Assembly (NCBI GenBank): GCA_021442155.1
Contig: CM038221.1
Coordinates: forward strand, 145,319,601-145,383,600
Source: Cymbidium sinense
Lineage: Eukaryota; Streptophyta; Magnoliopsida; Asparagales; Orchidaceae
Reading direction: 5' to 3'
DNA: 64,000 nt
Below the pieces are notes generated by a model, which saw only the letters and a program-made list of their open reading frames with translations, did not search any database and was not told the DNA's origin. Positions 35,946 to 48,714 of the stretch are shown in pieces (the stretch's first letter is position 1; each line of letters starts with the position of its first letter). A program made the translations under genes and the position numbers.

Positions 35946-36522
35946 AGGATAAGAACTAGTGGATTTCTTAGCAGCACAACCACTTCAACTCTCCACTTAG
36001 TGATGATCTCCTTGATGAATAAATCATGAACCTAGGGGAGGTCGACAATCACCATTGGAAGATGTATTTTGCTGGTGCAGCTTCCTTTCATAGAGGAGAA
36101 GAACCATGTTCTACTCTTCCAGGAAAGGCAGGAGTATGAATAGTTCTCTTAATTTCATACTGTGATGTGATGAATTCTCATACTATCTATCCAATCCATG
36201 TACTAACAACAAAGCTGAGTATGAGGCTTTGATTACTAGTCTAGAGTTAGTCATTATAGTGTGTGTCAAAAGCATCAATATCTATGGGGATTCTCAGTTG
36301 GTCATCAACTAGATTGTCAGGTCATATAAGGTTCTAAAACCCAAGCTTCGTCATTACCACGAGTACACCATGAAGCTGTTAGCCCAAATCCCAGGGTCAC
36401 CATCTACAAGGTCCCTCGAGGAGAGAATGATAGCGATGCTTTGGCAAAACTCATCAAAGAATTGGCATGTCCAAAAGATGAGTCCATTAATAAGTCTAAA
36501 ACAAATATGTATCCCTTGTGGC
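35946..36522 (+). pseudogene. Degenerate second RNase H-like domain, aRH (element 2)
   Basis: Begins with VDNHHWKMYFAGAASFHRGE (36040-36100), continues with NNKAEYEALITSLELVI (36206-36256), NIYGDSQLVIN (36270-36305) and SYKVLKPKLRHYHEYTMKL (36325-36380), and ends with VPRGENDSDALAKL (36410-36450). The N-K-A-E-Y and D-S-Q-L motifs are the typical acidic positions of this RNase H type. Confidence 0.8.
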
Positions 36523-37585
36523 GTTGAACTCATCGAGACTTTCTCTTGAAGGGGAGGTTGTCGTTGCCGAAAAGGATGAGGAGCTAGATTGGAGGCAACC
36601 CTTCATGGATTACTTGACTAAAGGCAAACTACCTCATGAGAAGTCATAATCTTATCAGATGAAATAGAGAGCTCTCACCTATGCTCTCGTGGATGGTTCC
36701 TTATACCAATGGTCTTTCGATCAAATGTGGTTATGTTGTTTGGAAAATCTGAACTCATAGGATCATGATCGAATTTAGGTATATCGCATCAATCCGGAAA
36801 AAGATAAAGATTAAGAGACTAGGACACCACTAGCTTTGATGATTAGCATGAAGCATTGGCTAGGAGATTCCATGATGTTAGGTACAAGTGCGGTCCTACA
36901 TCAACCACCAAAATTTTACATCCTACATTGGCCTCATGGCCATTTGAGTGTTAGACCGATTGTGGGTTCTATCGATCCTCCTTCTTCCAGGTCATGTTCA
37001 TCTTAGCTAGACTTCTTTTCCAAGTGAGGCAATCCCTTATTGATGTTGAACTCATGAGACTTTCTCTTGAAGGGGAGTTATTGTCGAAAAGGATGAGAGG
37101 ATTGAGGCAACCCTTCATGGATTACTTGACTAGAGGCAAACTACCCCATGAGAAGTGACAAGCTCATCAGATGAAATAGAGAGCTCTCACCTATGCTCTC
37201 GTGGATGGTTCCTTATACCGATGGCCTTTCGATCAAATGTGGTTATGTTGTTTGGATAAATACGAAGCCCATAGGATCATGATCGAGGTACATTTAGGTA
37301 TATGCAGAGCGCATCAATCCAGACTGAAGATGAAAGTAAAGATGAAGAGACTAGGACACTACTGGCCTTTGATGATTATAGACTGCATGAACGTGGCTAG
37401 GTGATTCCATCAGTGTTAGGTACACGGTGCGGTCCTACATCAACCACCCAACATTTTACATCCTACATTGGCCTCATGGCCATTTGAGTGGGTATGTCGA
37501 CATTGTGGTCATATCGATCCTCCTTCTTCGAGTCATTGGTTCATCTTAGTTGCCACTACTTTTCCAAGTGGTGAGGTAATCTCAC
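36523..37585 (+). repeat. Tandem duplication of the aRH-INT junction (element 2)
   Basis: About 522 bp repeated twice, 36523-37044 and 37045-37585. Both copies begin GTTGAACTCAT and contain 'actttctcttgaagggga', 'cccttcatggattacttgac', 'gaaatagagagctctcacc' and the His/Cys part of integrase up to 'ttttccaagtg'. Elements 1 and 3 have a single copy. The two copies differ by many substitutions and indels, so the duplication is old or the copies decayed quickly. Confidence 0.85.
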
Positions 37586-38340
37586 TCGAGAGGTCACACC
37601 AGATGTGCTCCAATTTTCAAACCATATTATATAGGTTTGGGGTGCCTCAATGAATTATATCTAATAATGGTACTGCATTCAAGAGCACCAAGATCAACAG
37701 CTTTGCCAGAAGAGATGATATAGATTGGAGATACTCCACCATCTACTATCCCGGGGCAAATGGCCTAGCAAAGCATTCAACAAAACTCTCATCCAAATAC
37801 TAAAGAAGACTCTTGATGACAACAAACGATTGTGGCAGGAGCAGTTAGCTGAAGCCTTGTGGGCATACCGTACCATATACAAAACTCCAACTCAATCTAC
37901 CCCATTCTCCTTAGTGTATGGTTCTGAAGCCGTTCTACCATTATAATTTCAACTCCCATCACTAAGGATGGCATTGGGTAGTAAAATCACTACATAGTAA
38001 AATGCCAAGTTGCAGTTAGAAGAGCTCAAAGATTTGAAGGAGAGACACCTGCAGGTGTGCCAAAACCTCAAATTATACAAAGCCAAAATGATTCATGCTC
38101 ACAACAAGCTGGTCCGCCCTAAAACTTTTCAAGTAGGAGAACTTGTCCTAGTTCTAAGGAGACCAATTGTTTCCTGTCGAAAGATGGGAGGTAAGTTTGA
38201 ACCCTCTTAGGAAGGCCATTTCATCATAGAAAAGGCCTACCAAGAAGGATCTTATCAACTTATTGATTGTAACGGGGAACACTCGATGCTTCCAATTAAT
38301 GGGATCTATTTGAAGAAATATTACCCAAAAAATCATGTTT
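37201..38340 (+). pseudogene. int: Degenerate integrase (element 2)
   Basis: Second copy of the N-terminal zinc part (IIEVHLGICRAHQS-like, MMIIDCMNVAR, 37201-37404), then the core in broken frames: ASWPFEWV (37468), HWFILVATTFPSG (37530) and NHIIXRFGVPQ (37620). The segment after it reads SKAFNKTLIQILKKTLDDN (37767-37820) and ALWAYRTIYKTPTQSTPFSL (37853-37912). At the DDE Glu position the codon is AAA/AAG (about 37770-37773), Lys. The C-terminal part with HNKLVRPKTFQVGELVLVL (38100-38155) runs into the UTR near 38340. Confidence 0.85.
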
Positions 38341-40256
38341 GAAAATAATTATCATCAAAAATTCTATTCCAATTCATCAAAATATTCTTTTCTTTTGAAA
38401 CATTATTTGCTTATTTGTGAATCGCCATGGCGTGTTTAGGGTAGGTAAGAGAACCCAAGAGGCATCCTATTCTTTCACACAACACAATAAAGATTCCCCA
38501 AGCACTACTAAAATAGGTGTGAGAGAACCCAAGAGGCATCCTATTTACTAACTAAGTTAGGTATAAGACAAGGCATCCTTTCTTGATGGAATCCACTGAA
38601 TTCATGGCACCATTTCATCAATTCCCTTATTTTAGGATAGTGTAAGAAAACAGAGACATCCTATTCCTTCTAACACAAATAAAAATAAATACATATCTTT
38701 TGTCTCAGGTTATTTTGATGTGGGAGCCCTTGTGGCACTCACTCATTAGCTACTCTAAGTCGTGTTGACATGCTACCTCGCTAGTGCATCACCTTAGTGG
38801 TAATTTGTCTGGCAGATGTGAGTCCCCATGCCTTGTTCTTGACTTCATCATTACAAACCAATGAGAACCTTGTTAGTTTGGTAGACCTCACTGCATAGCC
38901 AGTAAGCTACTTAATGTCAACTTTAATTAAGAAGGTGTAAGTCTACACACTTTCTTCTTAGACTAGCCATCATGATCTAACTAGGTTGAGTATATTTTAG
39001 GCTTAGGATAAGTCCCCTAGTAGCTCCTTTCCTCTTGACTACTCTTGAGTTGATATAAGTCCCCCAATGGCATTCACTTAGTAGTCGCCCTAGGTTGGAT
39101 AGCATCATCAGCTAAATACTGTCTTGATAATCAGTTCCACTATATGAGGATGTGAGTTCCAATACTTTCTTCCTTGGCTAATTATCGCAAATCGATGGCC
39201 CCTTTAGGTTGGTTGATGTTTGCAATGTGACAACTCACGGTGGGCACACCACTCTTGGTAGATATGAGTCCCTGAGCTTTCTCCTTGAGTTGGACACTGA
39301 ATACCTATAGACATTATCTTCTCCAAGGTTTTGGATAAAGCCCTTAGTAGCCTCTTTCTCTATGGGCAATCTACTTGGATCACATCCTTTGTGACCCCAT
39401 TTAGACACTACCTGGGTTACTTTTGGATTGGACAATCCCCTAAATAGCCACACCTTGTGGTTGGAGAATTTGTTATTGGATGTATAGATTCTCCCTTGGT
39501 TAAATCGAGATAGGTCTAGGCGATATAAGCTCCTTCGTATGATACTTTGCAAAATGATAACAAATAAATTAATTAATTAATTTTTCTTATGGATTAGGAA
39601 TTCAACCCCCTAGTGGCCCCTTTCCCAAGCAGGCATCCTATCTTTTGGCGGTAGTAAAACTCCCTATAGGATTGCGATTACTCTTGAGAGATAAGTCCCC
39701 AGGCTCTCTCAGAGTAGCCCTTAGTCAATCTATTATGCCACAATCAGGTTACCCCGACGGTCATTTTGCTTTGGAATATGTAAGTTTACTATGCATTCTT
39801 TCTATCATGACTGTCACAAATCGACGAGCAGCCCTAGGTTGGGTTGACATATTACATTGCTAATGTTAATGGTCTTTGTTCGAAGATGTGAGTCTGCTTT
39901 CTCACAGATGTCAAAAAAGGCACCCATTTGGTTGGATGGTTACTCCCACCGGTGAAACTACTCCCTTTGGATTAGTAAATCAATTAGTCAAGGCTAACAG
40001 CAGTGGTCATCATCCGATGGAATCCATCAAATATGATTAAAAAAATGAAATTAACTTTGACTATCTTTGAGCTGATTTTAAGTCCCCTAGCGACATTCAC
40101 TCAGTAGTCAACCTTAGGTCGAGTTAACATGTTACCTTGCTAACGTGTCACCCCAGTGGTCTTTCATAGTGGAATATATAAGTCCCCATGCTTTCTTTCC
40201 TAAATTAACTACTGTACGAAAGGCACCCCTTTGGTTGGATAGTCCTACTATGTGGT
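38341..40256 (+). other. 3' UTR of element 2
   Basis: No conserved gene; short frames on the - strand (39235-39552) are not shared with the other copies. It holds the tandem motif (38430-38660) and then modules that are the reverse complement of those in elements 1 and 3 (GATGTGAGTCCC near 38815 and GATATGAGTCCC near 39258). It stops at 40256 where the left end of LTR D begins, so the 3' LTR of element 2 is not seen. Confidence 0.65.
38430..38660 (+). repeat. Tandem 3' UTR motif next to integrase (element 2)
   Basis: Four copies in sense orientation, core GAGAACCCAAGAGGCATCC, near 38449, 38523, 38572 (degenerate) and 38645 (degenerate). It has the same position relative to integrase as in elements 1 and 3. 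Confidence 0.8.
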
Positions 40257-41698
40257 TGTGGTGTTTATTTTTTAGGAAGTGGGACACCATGCAAATCTTA
40301 GGGGGTACTTATTGAAGTGATCGGGTATGACATTAAGGAATGATGTACTATCTCAAAAGATAGAAATCACCATAGACCTAATCACTTAATAAGGACTCAT
40401 AAGGCATGATGGGTCTTCAAATATACCAGAGATATTTCCCCTACTTTACATGAAAAAGTAAAGTAGAGTTTATTTTAAGTTGAGTTTGTTAAGTTCCCTA
40501 TGGAGGCAAGCCCCCATAATTGATTACATTCTAAGGAATGAGAATTTCTTAAGAATACACTTGATTAAAGTAGATAAGGGTCTAAAGATTTCAAGGTTAA
40601 GACTATCAAAGGATTGGCTATTTTAGAAAATCAAATGGGATAGATCAAGGAGAAGACTTATTATTGGAAGTCAAAGGGAGATGGGTAGGGAATGCTCATG
40701 ATACTAGGAAGCCTAGTGAGCATTCCAATATATCCTATCATTGAGATTTATATTTTATGAAATTGAAGAGAGTTAATTGTTTGAGTTGATATTTTTTATT
40801 AGATTGCTAGGGCTTATAATTCCACAACATAAGATTATGGAAATTCCTAAGAGGTGAGGATTTATGCTTGTAGCCTGCACAGGGAAACAACAACCTCAAA
40901 TCCTAAATCTAGAGAGCTTTGGTATAAACCACAAGCATGTTCTAAATCTAAGCGAAAGGTGGACATAATGGTCTACCTCCATAAGAGAGGATAGATCTTG
41001 TTTGGACTTACATCCACACAGGTAACTCCTATGCTTTAAATTCATGTGGCCAAGTCTTATTCTTTGCAAGATGGCTAGGTTGTTCTTTACTTAGAAAGGA
41101 GACTAAGTCCTTAAACTCACTCCCTAAGAGACTAGAGCATGAGTGGTATGAATTCATGACTTAATTAATGCAAATTTTATCAAATTTATTTGATTCTTTT
41201 GGACTCTTTGTTTTGACATGGGCTATGGGATTTTGTATGCCTAAATGCATGAGAACTTGATTATGGGCCAAATCAAGAGAGAAAGTGTTCTTCCATCAAT
41301 GGCTCTCAGGTTAAGCATTTATTCTCTATCATAGATGGAAGCTCCCTCTTAGCAAGAGTGGAAGAATATGACATGCATGATATTATACATTCATTCATCC
41401 AGCTAAGGGGTTGCTAAAAATTTTATTATCTTGATTTAATTCCTAGGCTTTTATGTGAGGTTATGAGTTATTTTAAAATTTTAGTTATGAGTTGTTAATT
41501 AAGAAAAATTAATTTCATCCTAAGAGCCCATCATCATCACACATTCAAACATCAAACTTGAAGAAACTAGCATGCAATTCTAGTGCAATCTAAACACAAC
41601 ATCAAACAATTTTATAGACTACCATAAAAGAATAAAAGGTCGTCGTCGGGTTCAGTCATACACCACGAAAAGAAAAAAAAGATGGTGTAGAGCTCTAC

Positions 41699-41705
41699 CC
41701 TTATA
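41699..41705 (-). promoter_or_regulatory. Candidate TATA element (LTR D)
   Basis: TATAAGG in sense, within GGTTGTATAAGGGTAGAGC, as in A, B and C. It lies about 1.45 kb from the sense end of the LTR, close to the spacing in C. Confidence 0.45.
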
Positions 41706-42479
41706 CAACCCGGATTACAAAAATAATACATCTATGGGGTCTTCTTCATTTCTTCCTTCTCTTCCTTTTGATTTGATTTGCTCCAAAGGCATCACAGGGC
41801 ACCCAGGACTAAGCCTATGGCCACTCATCCTAATCCCCATAACATTAATCATAATTCCTAATGCAAAATTACATTAAAAATAGAAAAGTAAATCTAGCAC
41901 CACACAAAATAAATATTAACTAAACACACCATACAACCCAAGTAGTTATATGAATAATTTGGACTTAGCACCTACACATGGGTAACCAAGCCCACCTATC
42001 CTAACATGAGTTATGCTTAGGGGCTAAGCAACCCACTGCAAAACACATTTTATTTTTATTGTTCCCCTGCAAATATGATTAGGCTAATCATACCATAAGG
42101 TCTACACATACACATTTCAGTAAAATATTACATCACAAAACAAAATACAACATCATACATACAACATCCTAACTTAGCACTAGAAGTGGTGACTTAATAT
42201 TCTAATGTGTGTGCTTAAGGCATGTGTGGCAAGACTTTACTAGGCTTCTTTAGTTTAAGTTTCAATTTGGAGTTTGAATTTATTTAAATTTTACCTTTGG
42301 GTGATTTTAATTTAAATGATTTAATAATTTTTTTCATTTTTATTTCACTTTTATTTGGTTAAAATGATGTTTAGGTTTTCAAGGATGATGAGTAGAATGA
42401 ATTCCATTTGTAGAGAGAACTCATCCTATTCTACATCCTAACTCTAAAAAGTCACTAAGGTCCTTAGCCCATTTAAATT

Positions 42480-45340
42480 TGTGCAATTCATTTGATTTAA
42501 TTTAGAATTTAGAATTTTTGAGCTTATTTAAGTATTTGATTGATTTATTTTGGATTAGATGTTTTGGTTTTAATTAAATCTTGATAATTCAATATCCTTA
42601 ATATCTAAAGAAGTTTAACTTTAAATCCATGTGTTTTTTGATTGATTAATTTTAGATTATAAGTTTTGATTTAATTAAATCTTGATAATTCAATATCCTT
42701 AATCTCTAATGAAGTTTAAGTTTGTTTTAATTCATGTGTTTTTGATTGATTAATTTTAGATTAGATATTTTGGTTTAATTAAATCTTGATAATTCAATAT
42801 CCTTTTAAGTTAATATATAATTCTTTCTTTGATTATAGTTATGTGATTTAATTTTATGTTTATCATGGTTCATTTATTTGTAGTTTGATTGGATTAGATT
42901 AATTGAGATTTTATTTTGATTTTTAATTGAGTTTGATTCTTTATGATTAGAATTTTATTTTTAATCTCATCCATTGGCCATGTTTATCAAAGTTTGGTTT
43001 GTATTTTGATTTCATACGTTGGATAGTTAATTAGTTTATCTTATTTAAGTAGGTTGAATGAGATTTTATTTGATTATATATTAAATTGATGAGTCTATCT
43101 TTATTTGATTTAATTTGATTTGATTAGCTTTATTGATCTATGGGTTTGCTTAGGTTCAATACAATTATTAGTTTAATTAAGAAGTGTTTAGGTTTATTAT
43201 TAAATTAAATTAGATTTGTTTAATTTTAATTTCATATTTTTTAGGTTGATGATGTAATTAATGACTTAATGATTTAGGTTTAATTTATTTGATTGGCATT
43301 TAATTGCATTTATGTTATATTCAAATTTATGTTTGCTTAAGCTTAAGTTTAATATGATTAATTTGATTAACTTAATTAGCTTGTTTAAAGAGGTGTGATC
43401 AATTATTAAATTAAATGAAGATATGTTTAATTTTTAATTTGATTTCATATTTATTTAGTTAATGATGTAATTAATGACTTAATGATTTATGTTTAATTTA
43501 GGATTTGATTGGTATTTAATTTTATTTATGTTTGATTAAGTTTAAGTTTAATATGATTAATTTGATTGACTTAATTAGCATACTTAAGATGTGTGATCAA
43601 ATTAATTAGTAGATTAATTAAGTGTTTCATTTGAATTAATTTTAATGTGATTTATAAAGTTAATTTGGTTTATTAAGATGATGGATTAATTCATTAAGTT
43701 TGCATTAATTAGGTGTTTATTCAATTGGATTTAAGGGTAATTAATTTAATTAGAAGTGTGTTTAATTTATTAAATTAAATAAAGATTTATTTAATTTTTT
43801 AATTATTTTATTTATTTAGATTAATGGCGTATTAATGACGATTTATATTTAATTTAGGATTTGATTGGTATTTAATTACATTTATGTTTGATTAAGCTTA
43901 AGTTTAATATGATTAATTTGATCAATTTAATTACTTTACTTGAGGGGTGTGATTAATTATTAAATTTATGTAGGGGTTTAATTTAAGCTTAATTTAAGAC
44001 TTACCTTTAATGTAATTTATTTAAATTAGTTTGATTCATTAAAATGATGGATTAATTCATTAATTAGATGTTTAATTAATTAAGTTTTATTAAGGGTAAA
44101 TAGATTTTTAAATCATTTGATTAATTAAAGGTTTGTTTAATTAGAGATTAATGACTTAATTGCCTACATATGACTTGTTTGATTTGATAGTTTTAATTAA
44201 GCATTTACCATTTGATTAAAGGGTTATCATTTTTTATTATTTTGATTAGATTAAGTGATTTAATTATTTATTTTATTTTATTAATCTTGATTATTCATAA
44301 TCATAGTTGGGTTTGATTTTCTTATTATTATATTCATTAGATTTCATTCATGTTTGATTTAGTTATTGGTTTTGCATTAATGACTAATTAATATCTTATT
44401 CCAAATAGATGTGATTTAAATGTATGTTAATTACATTTACTTTAACTTTATTTGGTAATTTGATTAATAATTATGATGATTGGATTTATAATTAATCTAA
44501 TTTAGTTTTTTTACTTAATGATTAATTAGTTTGAGTGTATTTATATTCATTAAAGTTTCATATGATTAAGATTTAGCGTGGGTTATATAATAGTTGACCC
44601 ATGTTAAAGTTTCTAAGATTTGTTTAATTTTAAGTTTGATTTAAGATTTAATCATTTAATTGAGTTTTATTAACTTAAATAGGTTTAATCATATTTAATT
44701 TAATTTTATCTAAAGATAATAGGATATTTTTCTAATTTGAGGTTTGATTAATGATTGCCTAAGTATTATTTCATTTTTGATTTTAATTTATTATTTAGAT
44801 TATTATGAATTTCATTTTAATTAATTCCTTAATTTGTTAAATTTTAACCCTAAATATTTATTGTAGGTTCATTAAGCTTCAGAAGATCATACTATTATAA
44901 TTATTATTATTATTATTATTATTATCATTATTTTTAGGATCTTAAGTCTTAACTGAAGTGATTTATGCCATTTTGAAGATTTTTGTAAATTTCTGGATCT
45001 TTTTTTATTCGATTTATTTATTAAAATAAGCAATCTAAACTTCAAAATTTAATTTCTCCCAATCTAGAAGTCTTTTTTACTTGCAATTTTTATCATAGGT
45101 GTACTTTAACATTAATTTCAATCTCTAAAAATTTCAACTCAATCCGACTTGTATTTTTAGAGTAATTAATAAATTTTTTTTACTAAAACATAAATTAAGC
45201 TCAAATCATTGATAGGATTTTAGGTTTGTTGATTCTCTCAAAAGAGAATCCAACAAGCCTTTCAAATTAGGTATTTTATTTTCTATAAATTTTGAAGTTT
45301 AGGTGATTTAAGTAATTTTTTAAAATCAAATATTTTCTAT
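42480..45340 (-). other. Variant middle segment of LTR D
   Basis: Very AT-rich and unlike A, C or E at this place. It contains three about 100-bp repeats sharing 'ttaattaaatcttgataa' and 'ttcaatatcctta' (42565-42800) and three longer repeats sharing 'gtttaatatgattaattt' (43350, 43550, 43905). No gene is visible. Confidence 0.65.
44896..44932. repeat. (ATT)n microsatellite in LTR D
   Basis: About eleven ATT/TTA triplets, nearly uninterrupted. It lies in the variant middle segment. Confidence 0.9.
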
Positions 45341-48199
45341 TTTGCTTACAGCGTCGCCGATGTGGCAACCACGGTGCCACATTCAGCGATTGGGCGTGTG
45401 GTGCCATAGCATCGGATCGTGTTGCATGCGATTGCGTGTAAGCATGGCGCGTGGTGTTTGCCAACATTTGAGTGGGAAGCCGCATGATGCATGATGGCGT
45501 GGTTTGCGTGATCATTCGTAACAAATCAGATCGCGGTCGGACAATCGAGCCTTCGTCGTGAACCATGGTCGGGCGTCCAAAATGCATCGCGAAATCATTC
45601 GATCCAAGCCGAATCCGTCGGGATGGGCATTCTTGTATAGTAAAAAATCGAGGGATTAGGGAGAAAAATGAGAAATTCTTAGTGAAAACTTGTCCAAATG
45701 GACTCATTTTTTTGTCGATTCACACCGAAAAACTTCTATTTTCTAATTTGAATGATGTAATATATAAAATACAGGATTATCTAGAATAAATTTCTAAAAT
45801 CCAAAATCCTCACAAATGAAGGATCATAAGGTTTATTTTTTGAAAGTTACCTCATGAGGATGATTTTAGGCGGTGATGACATGAGCATGTTGATTGGGGA
45901 AAAGGCCTTTAATGAGCTTGGATCTTCTTCTTCACGTTGAATGATCTATTTTTTGGTGCTTGTCATTTCCTTGGAATCCACCTAGATATGATGTTTTTTG
46001 GCTCAAGAGTGGTGGGAAGTGGTGGTTGGTTGCTTTGGGGAACTCTTACTGAATGGTGGAGGAAGAGGAATGAAGCCTCATTTCCCCTCCTTTAATAGTG
46101 GCCAAAAATTCTTTTTTGAATTTATCTCCAAAGTGTTATTATTTTGGGGTGGGATGGATGATGGATTGATTGAGGAACTTTGAATTTGCTCAAAGTCCTC
46201 TCTTGCTTTCATATGATTAGCTCCATTGAATGCCATGGAGGAGTTGAATGCATGTGATGGAGAATTAAAGGTTGGGTGGAATCCTATGTGAGGGAGAACC
46301 CATGAGGGATTTAATTGGGTTGGGTTGATTTTGGGTTGATCCCAAATGGGTTTGGGTCAGGTTTGATCAGCCCCCAATGGGTCATGGCTTGGTTTCAAGA
46401 GATTTGGCTCAATTTGGGTCATATGGGTCACATTGGGTCATATCGGGTTACATTGACTAATTGGTCAAATTGGGTCAAACCAAGGCTTAGGTTAGGCTCA
46501 AATATAAATTTGAAGTATTTTTGTATGATCAATTTGATTTAATTTGGCTTAGAATTGATTTTGGCTCATTTGGAATCAAATGGGTTAAATTGACCAATTT
46601 GACCAAAATTGGCCAAATTGGCATGGGTTATGGGTTAATTTATGTTCAATTGCTAATTAAATATGAATGTGGTATTTGGTTCTAATCAATTTGGATTTAA
46701 TTTGAATTTAGGCCAAATTGACCCTTTAGGCAAATTTGGGCTAGGTTGGGTCAAGTTGACTAATTGGTCAAATTAGGCTCAATTATGGCTTTGGTCAAGT
46801 TCAATAATTAATTTGGAATGAAATTGAGCCATTGGTTCCAATCAATTTGGGTTACATCATGATTTGACCCAATTTGGTCCTTTAAGCTAATTTGGGTCAA
46901 CTTGGATCGAATGGCCAATTGGGCTTGGTTTAGTTCACTTGGTGGTCAAGTCATATTTAAATATTAATTTTGGGTTGATTCAAATCATTAGTTTCAATCA
47001 ATTTGATGTAGGATGAGTTTTGGCTAAGTTTGGTTAATTTAAGCTAAGGGTTGACTTGGTCAAATGACTAAGTTGACTTGGTTTGACCTAATTGATTGTA
47101 ATTAATCATCCTAGGGTGATCAACAATCATGGTGGAAGATTTTGGTGAGTTTGGTTCAATCCAATTTGGGTTGGATTGAAAGTTGGCTCAAATGGGTCCT
47201 TTAGGTCACTTTGGGTCAAGTGGACCTAAGTGGGTCAATTGGTTTGATTTTAGTTTGATTCAAGTTTAGTTGAACTTATATATGAGCCCTCGATTGAAAT
47301 ATAAATTCAATGGCAATCAATTTGGAGTCTAAGGGATTTTTTTGGCTCATTTGAAATTTCAAGTCAAAATGGTTAGGTTGGGTTTTACCTAGGTTGGCTT
47401 CGATTTAATTTGATGATTGTAGGTTTCATTTATATTTGGGTAGATAACTGAATGAATGATTGATTCAAGAGAAAATTCATTAATTTTGACTTGATTTGGA
47501 TGGCTAAGTCCAAAGAATTGGCTCAAAGGCTTAGGAGTTTGGATTTAATTTTGGATATATTTTTGGTCATTTGAATTTGGATTTCATTTATATTTTTTGA
47601 ATATAAATGAAGGAACAATTGATTTATAAAGAAATCAATTGAGTTTGATTTGATCTAAAGAGAGTTTTGGCTAAACTTATGAATGTGATTCATATAGGAA
47701 GAGTCTTGGATTTGAACTTGATTTTGGGTTTCAATCATTTGGAGTCAAATTTGGGATATGGATTTGGAATTTGGATTTGAATTTGAGGTTTGGTTTGATA
47801 TTTGAATGGTTTGATTTAAGAAGTGTATCTAGATTGGGTTTTATAGGATAGGTGATTTCCTTAAGTCTTAAGACATGGTCTAATCTTATGATTAACCCTT
47901 CTAAGTCTAGCTTAGGTTAAGTGTTCACCTAATCACTAGATTGTCTTATGACTAAGAAAATCTTAGTGTCTAGAGATTCCTAAGTCTAAGAGGATGGGGT
48001 TGAGAGCTCACTCTAAAAGTGCCAATATGTGGTGTGGTAGACAAGCACACAGCGTATGGCATTGAGATGATCAACAATGTCAAAAGATTATAAGCACTAA
48101 TGAAAAATATCTAACACGAGAGGTTGATAGAATCGATCTTAGTGTCTTCTTTATGCTAAAGCATAAAAGCAAGAAAGGTATCCGATTGAGTGCATGAAC

Positions 48200-48710
48200 C
48201 TTCCACTAGGGAAGCAAGTTCAAGTTATCCGCTGAGAGATAAGAATTTAAGTTTGATTGTGAATATGATTAGTTTGGGTGTCTATCCATTGGGGATAAGA
48301 ATATATAATTGGGATCAAGATCAAATTAATTTTAATTATTTTATTTTAATTGATGTGGAGGCATATCCACTAGGGATATGTGCTCGAATTTACTAAAGAT
48401 TGGGCATGTGAACATTCTACTAGCAAAGCAGGTTCAGGCTATCCATTGGGGGTAAGAATTTAATTGGATTTCTTTGATTTATTTGATTAGAATCCACTAG
48501 GGAGGTTGGTTTAACTTGTTATGGCTCCACTGGGGAGAAGGGTTCTAGATTGAGGGCATATCCACTGGGGATGTACATTTGATTGAATTTGTTTGATTTA
48601 GATCTAAGCTCCACTAGGGAGGCTAACTTGATTTGCACCTCATTGGGAAGAAATTTGGTTTGTTTGATATGTTTAATTTGACTCCACTGGGAGGTTGGTT
48701 TTGAATTTAT
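48200..48710. repeat. Short TCCACTGGGGA repeats in 3' UTR (element 3)
   Basis: About eight degenerate copies of TCCACTRGGGA on the + strand at irregular 30-70-bp spacing (for example 48368, 48490, 48527, 48561, 48611, 48682). Not found in elements 1 or 2. Confidence 0.75.
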
Positions 48711-48714
48711 TTTA

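Larger units (their letters stand above)
21710..38340 (+). mobile_element. Element 2: degenerate Tat/Ogre-like element split by a solo LTR
   Basis: Coding is on the + strand. The element begins inside gag at 21710; its 5' LTR, PBS, leader and gag start are absent. After 340 bp of gag, LTR C (22050-30610) intervenes, and gag resumes at the matching codon position. Domains then follow in order: gag, PR, RT, RH, aRH, INT. The 3' UTR continues to 40256, where element 3 interrupts it; the 3' LTR is not in the window. All coding parts are broken. Confidence 0.75.
40257..48024 (-). repeat. LTR D (3' LTR of element 3), about 7.8 kb
   Basis: Left end TGTGGTGTTTATTTTT, right end sense TGGCACTTTTAG. 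40257-42480 matches A, B and C; 42480-45340 is different sequence; from 45350 the GC-richer island, the GGTCAA-rich stretch (46330-47280) and one or two subrepeat units (about 47400-47720) match the others again. Open frames 45276-45707 (-) and 45565-45789 (+) overlap the island and are not conserved in other LTRs. No gene. Confidence 0.8.

Noticed and set aside
45276..45707. 143-codon open frame (-) at the island of LTR D
   Set aside because: It crosses the boundary between variant and conserved LTR segments, has no recognisable domain and is not kept in A, C or E.
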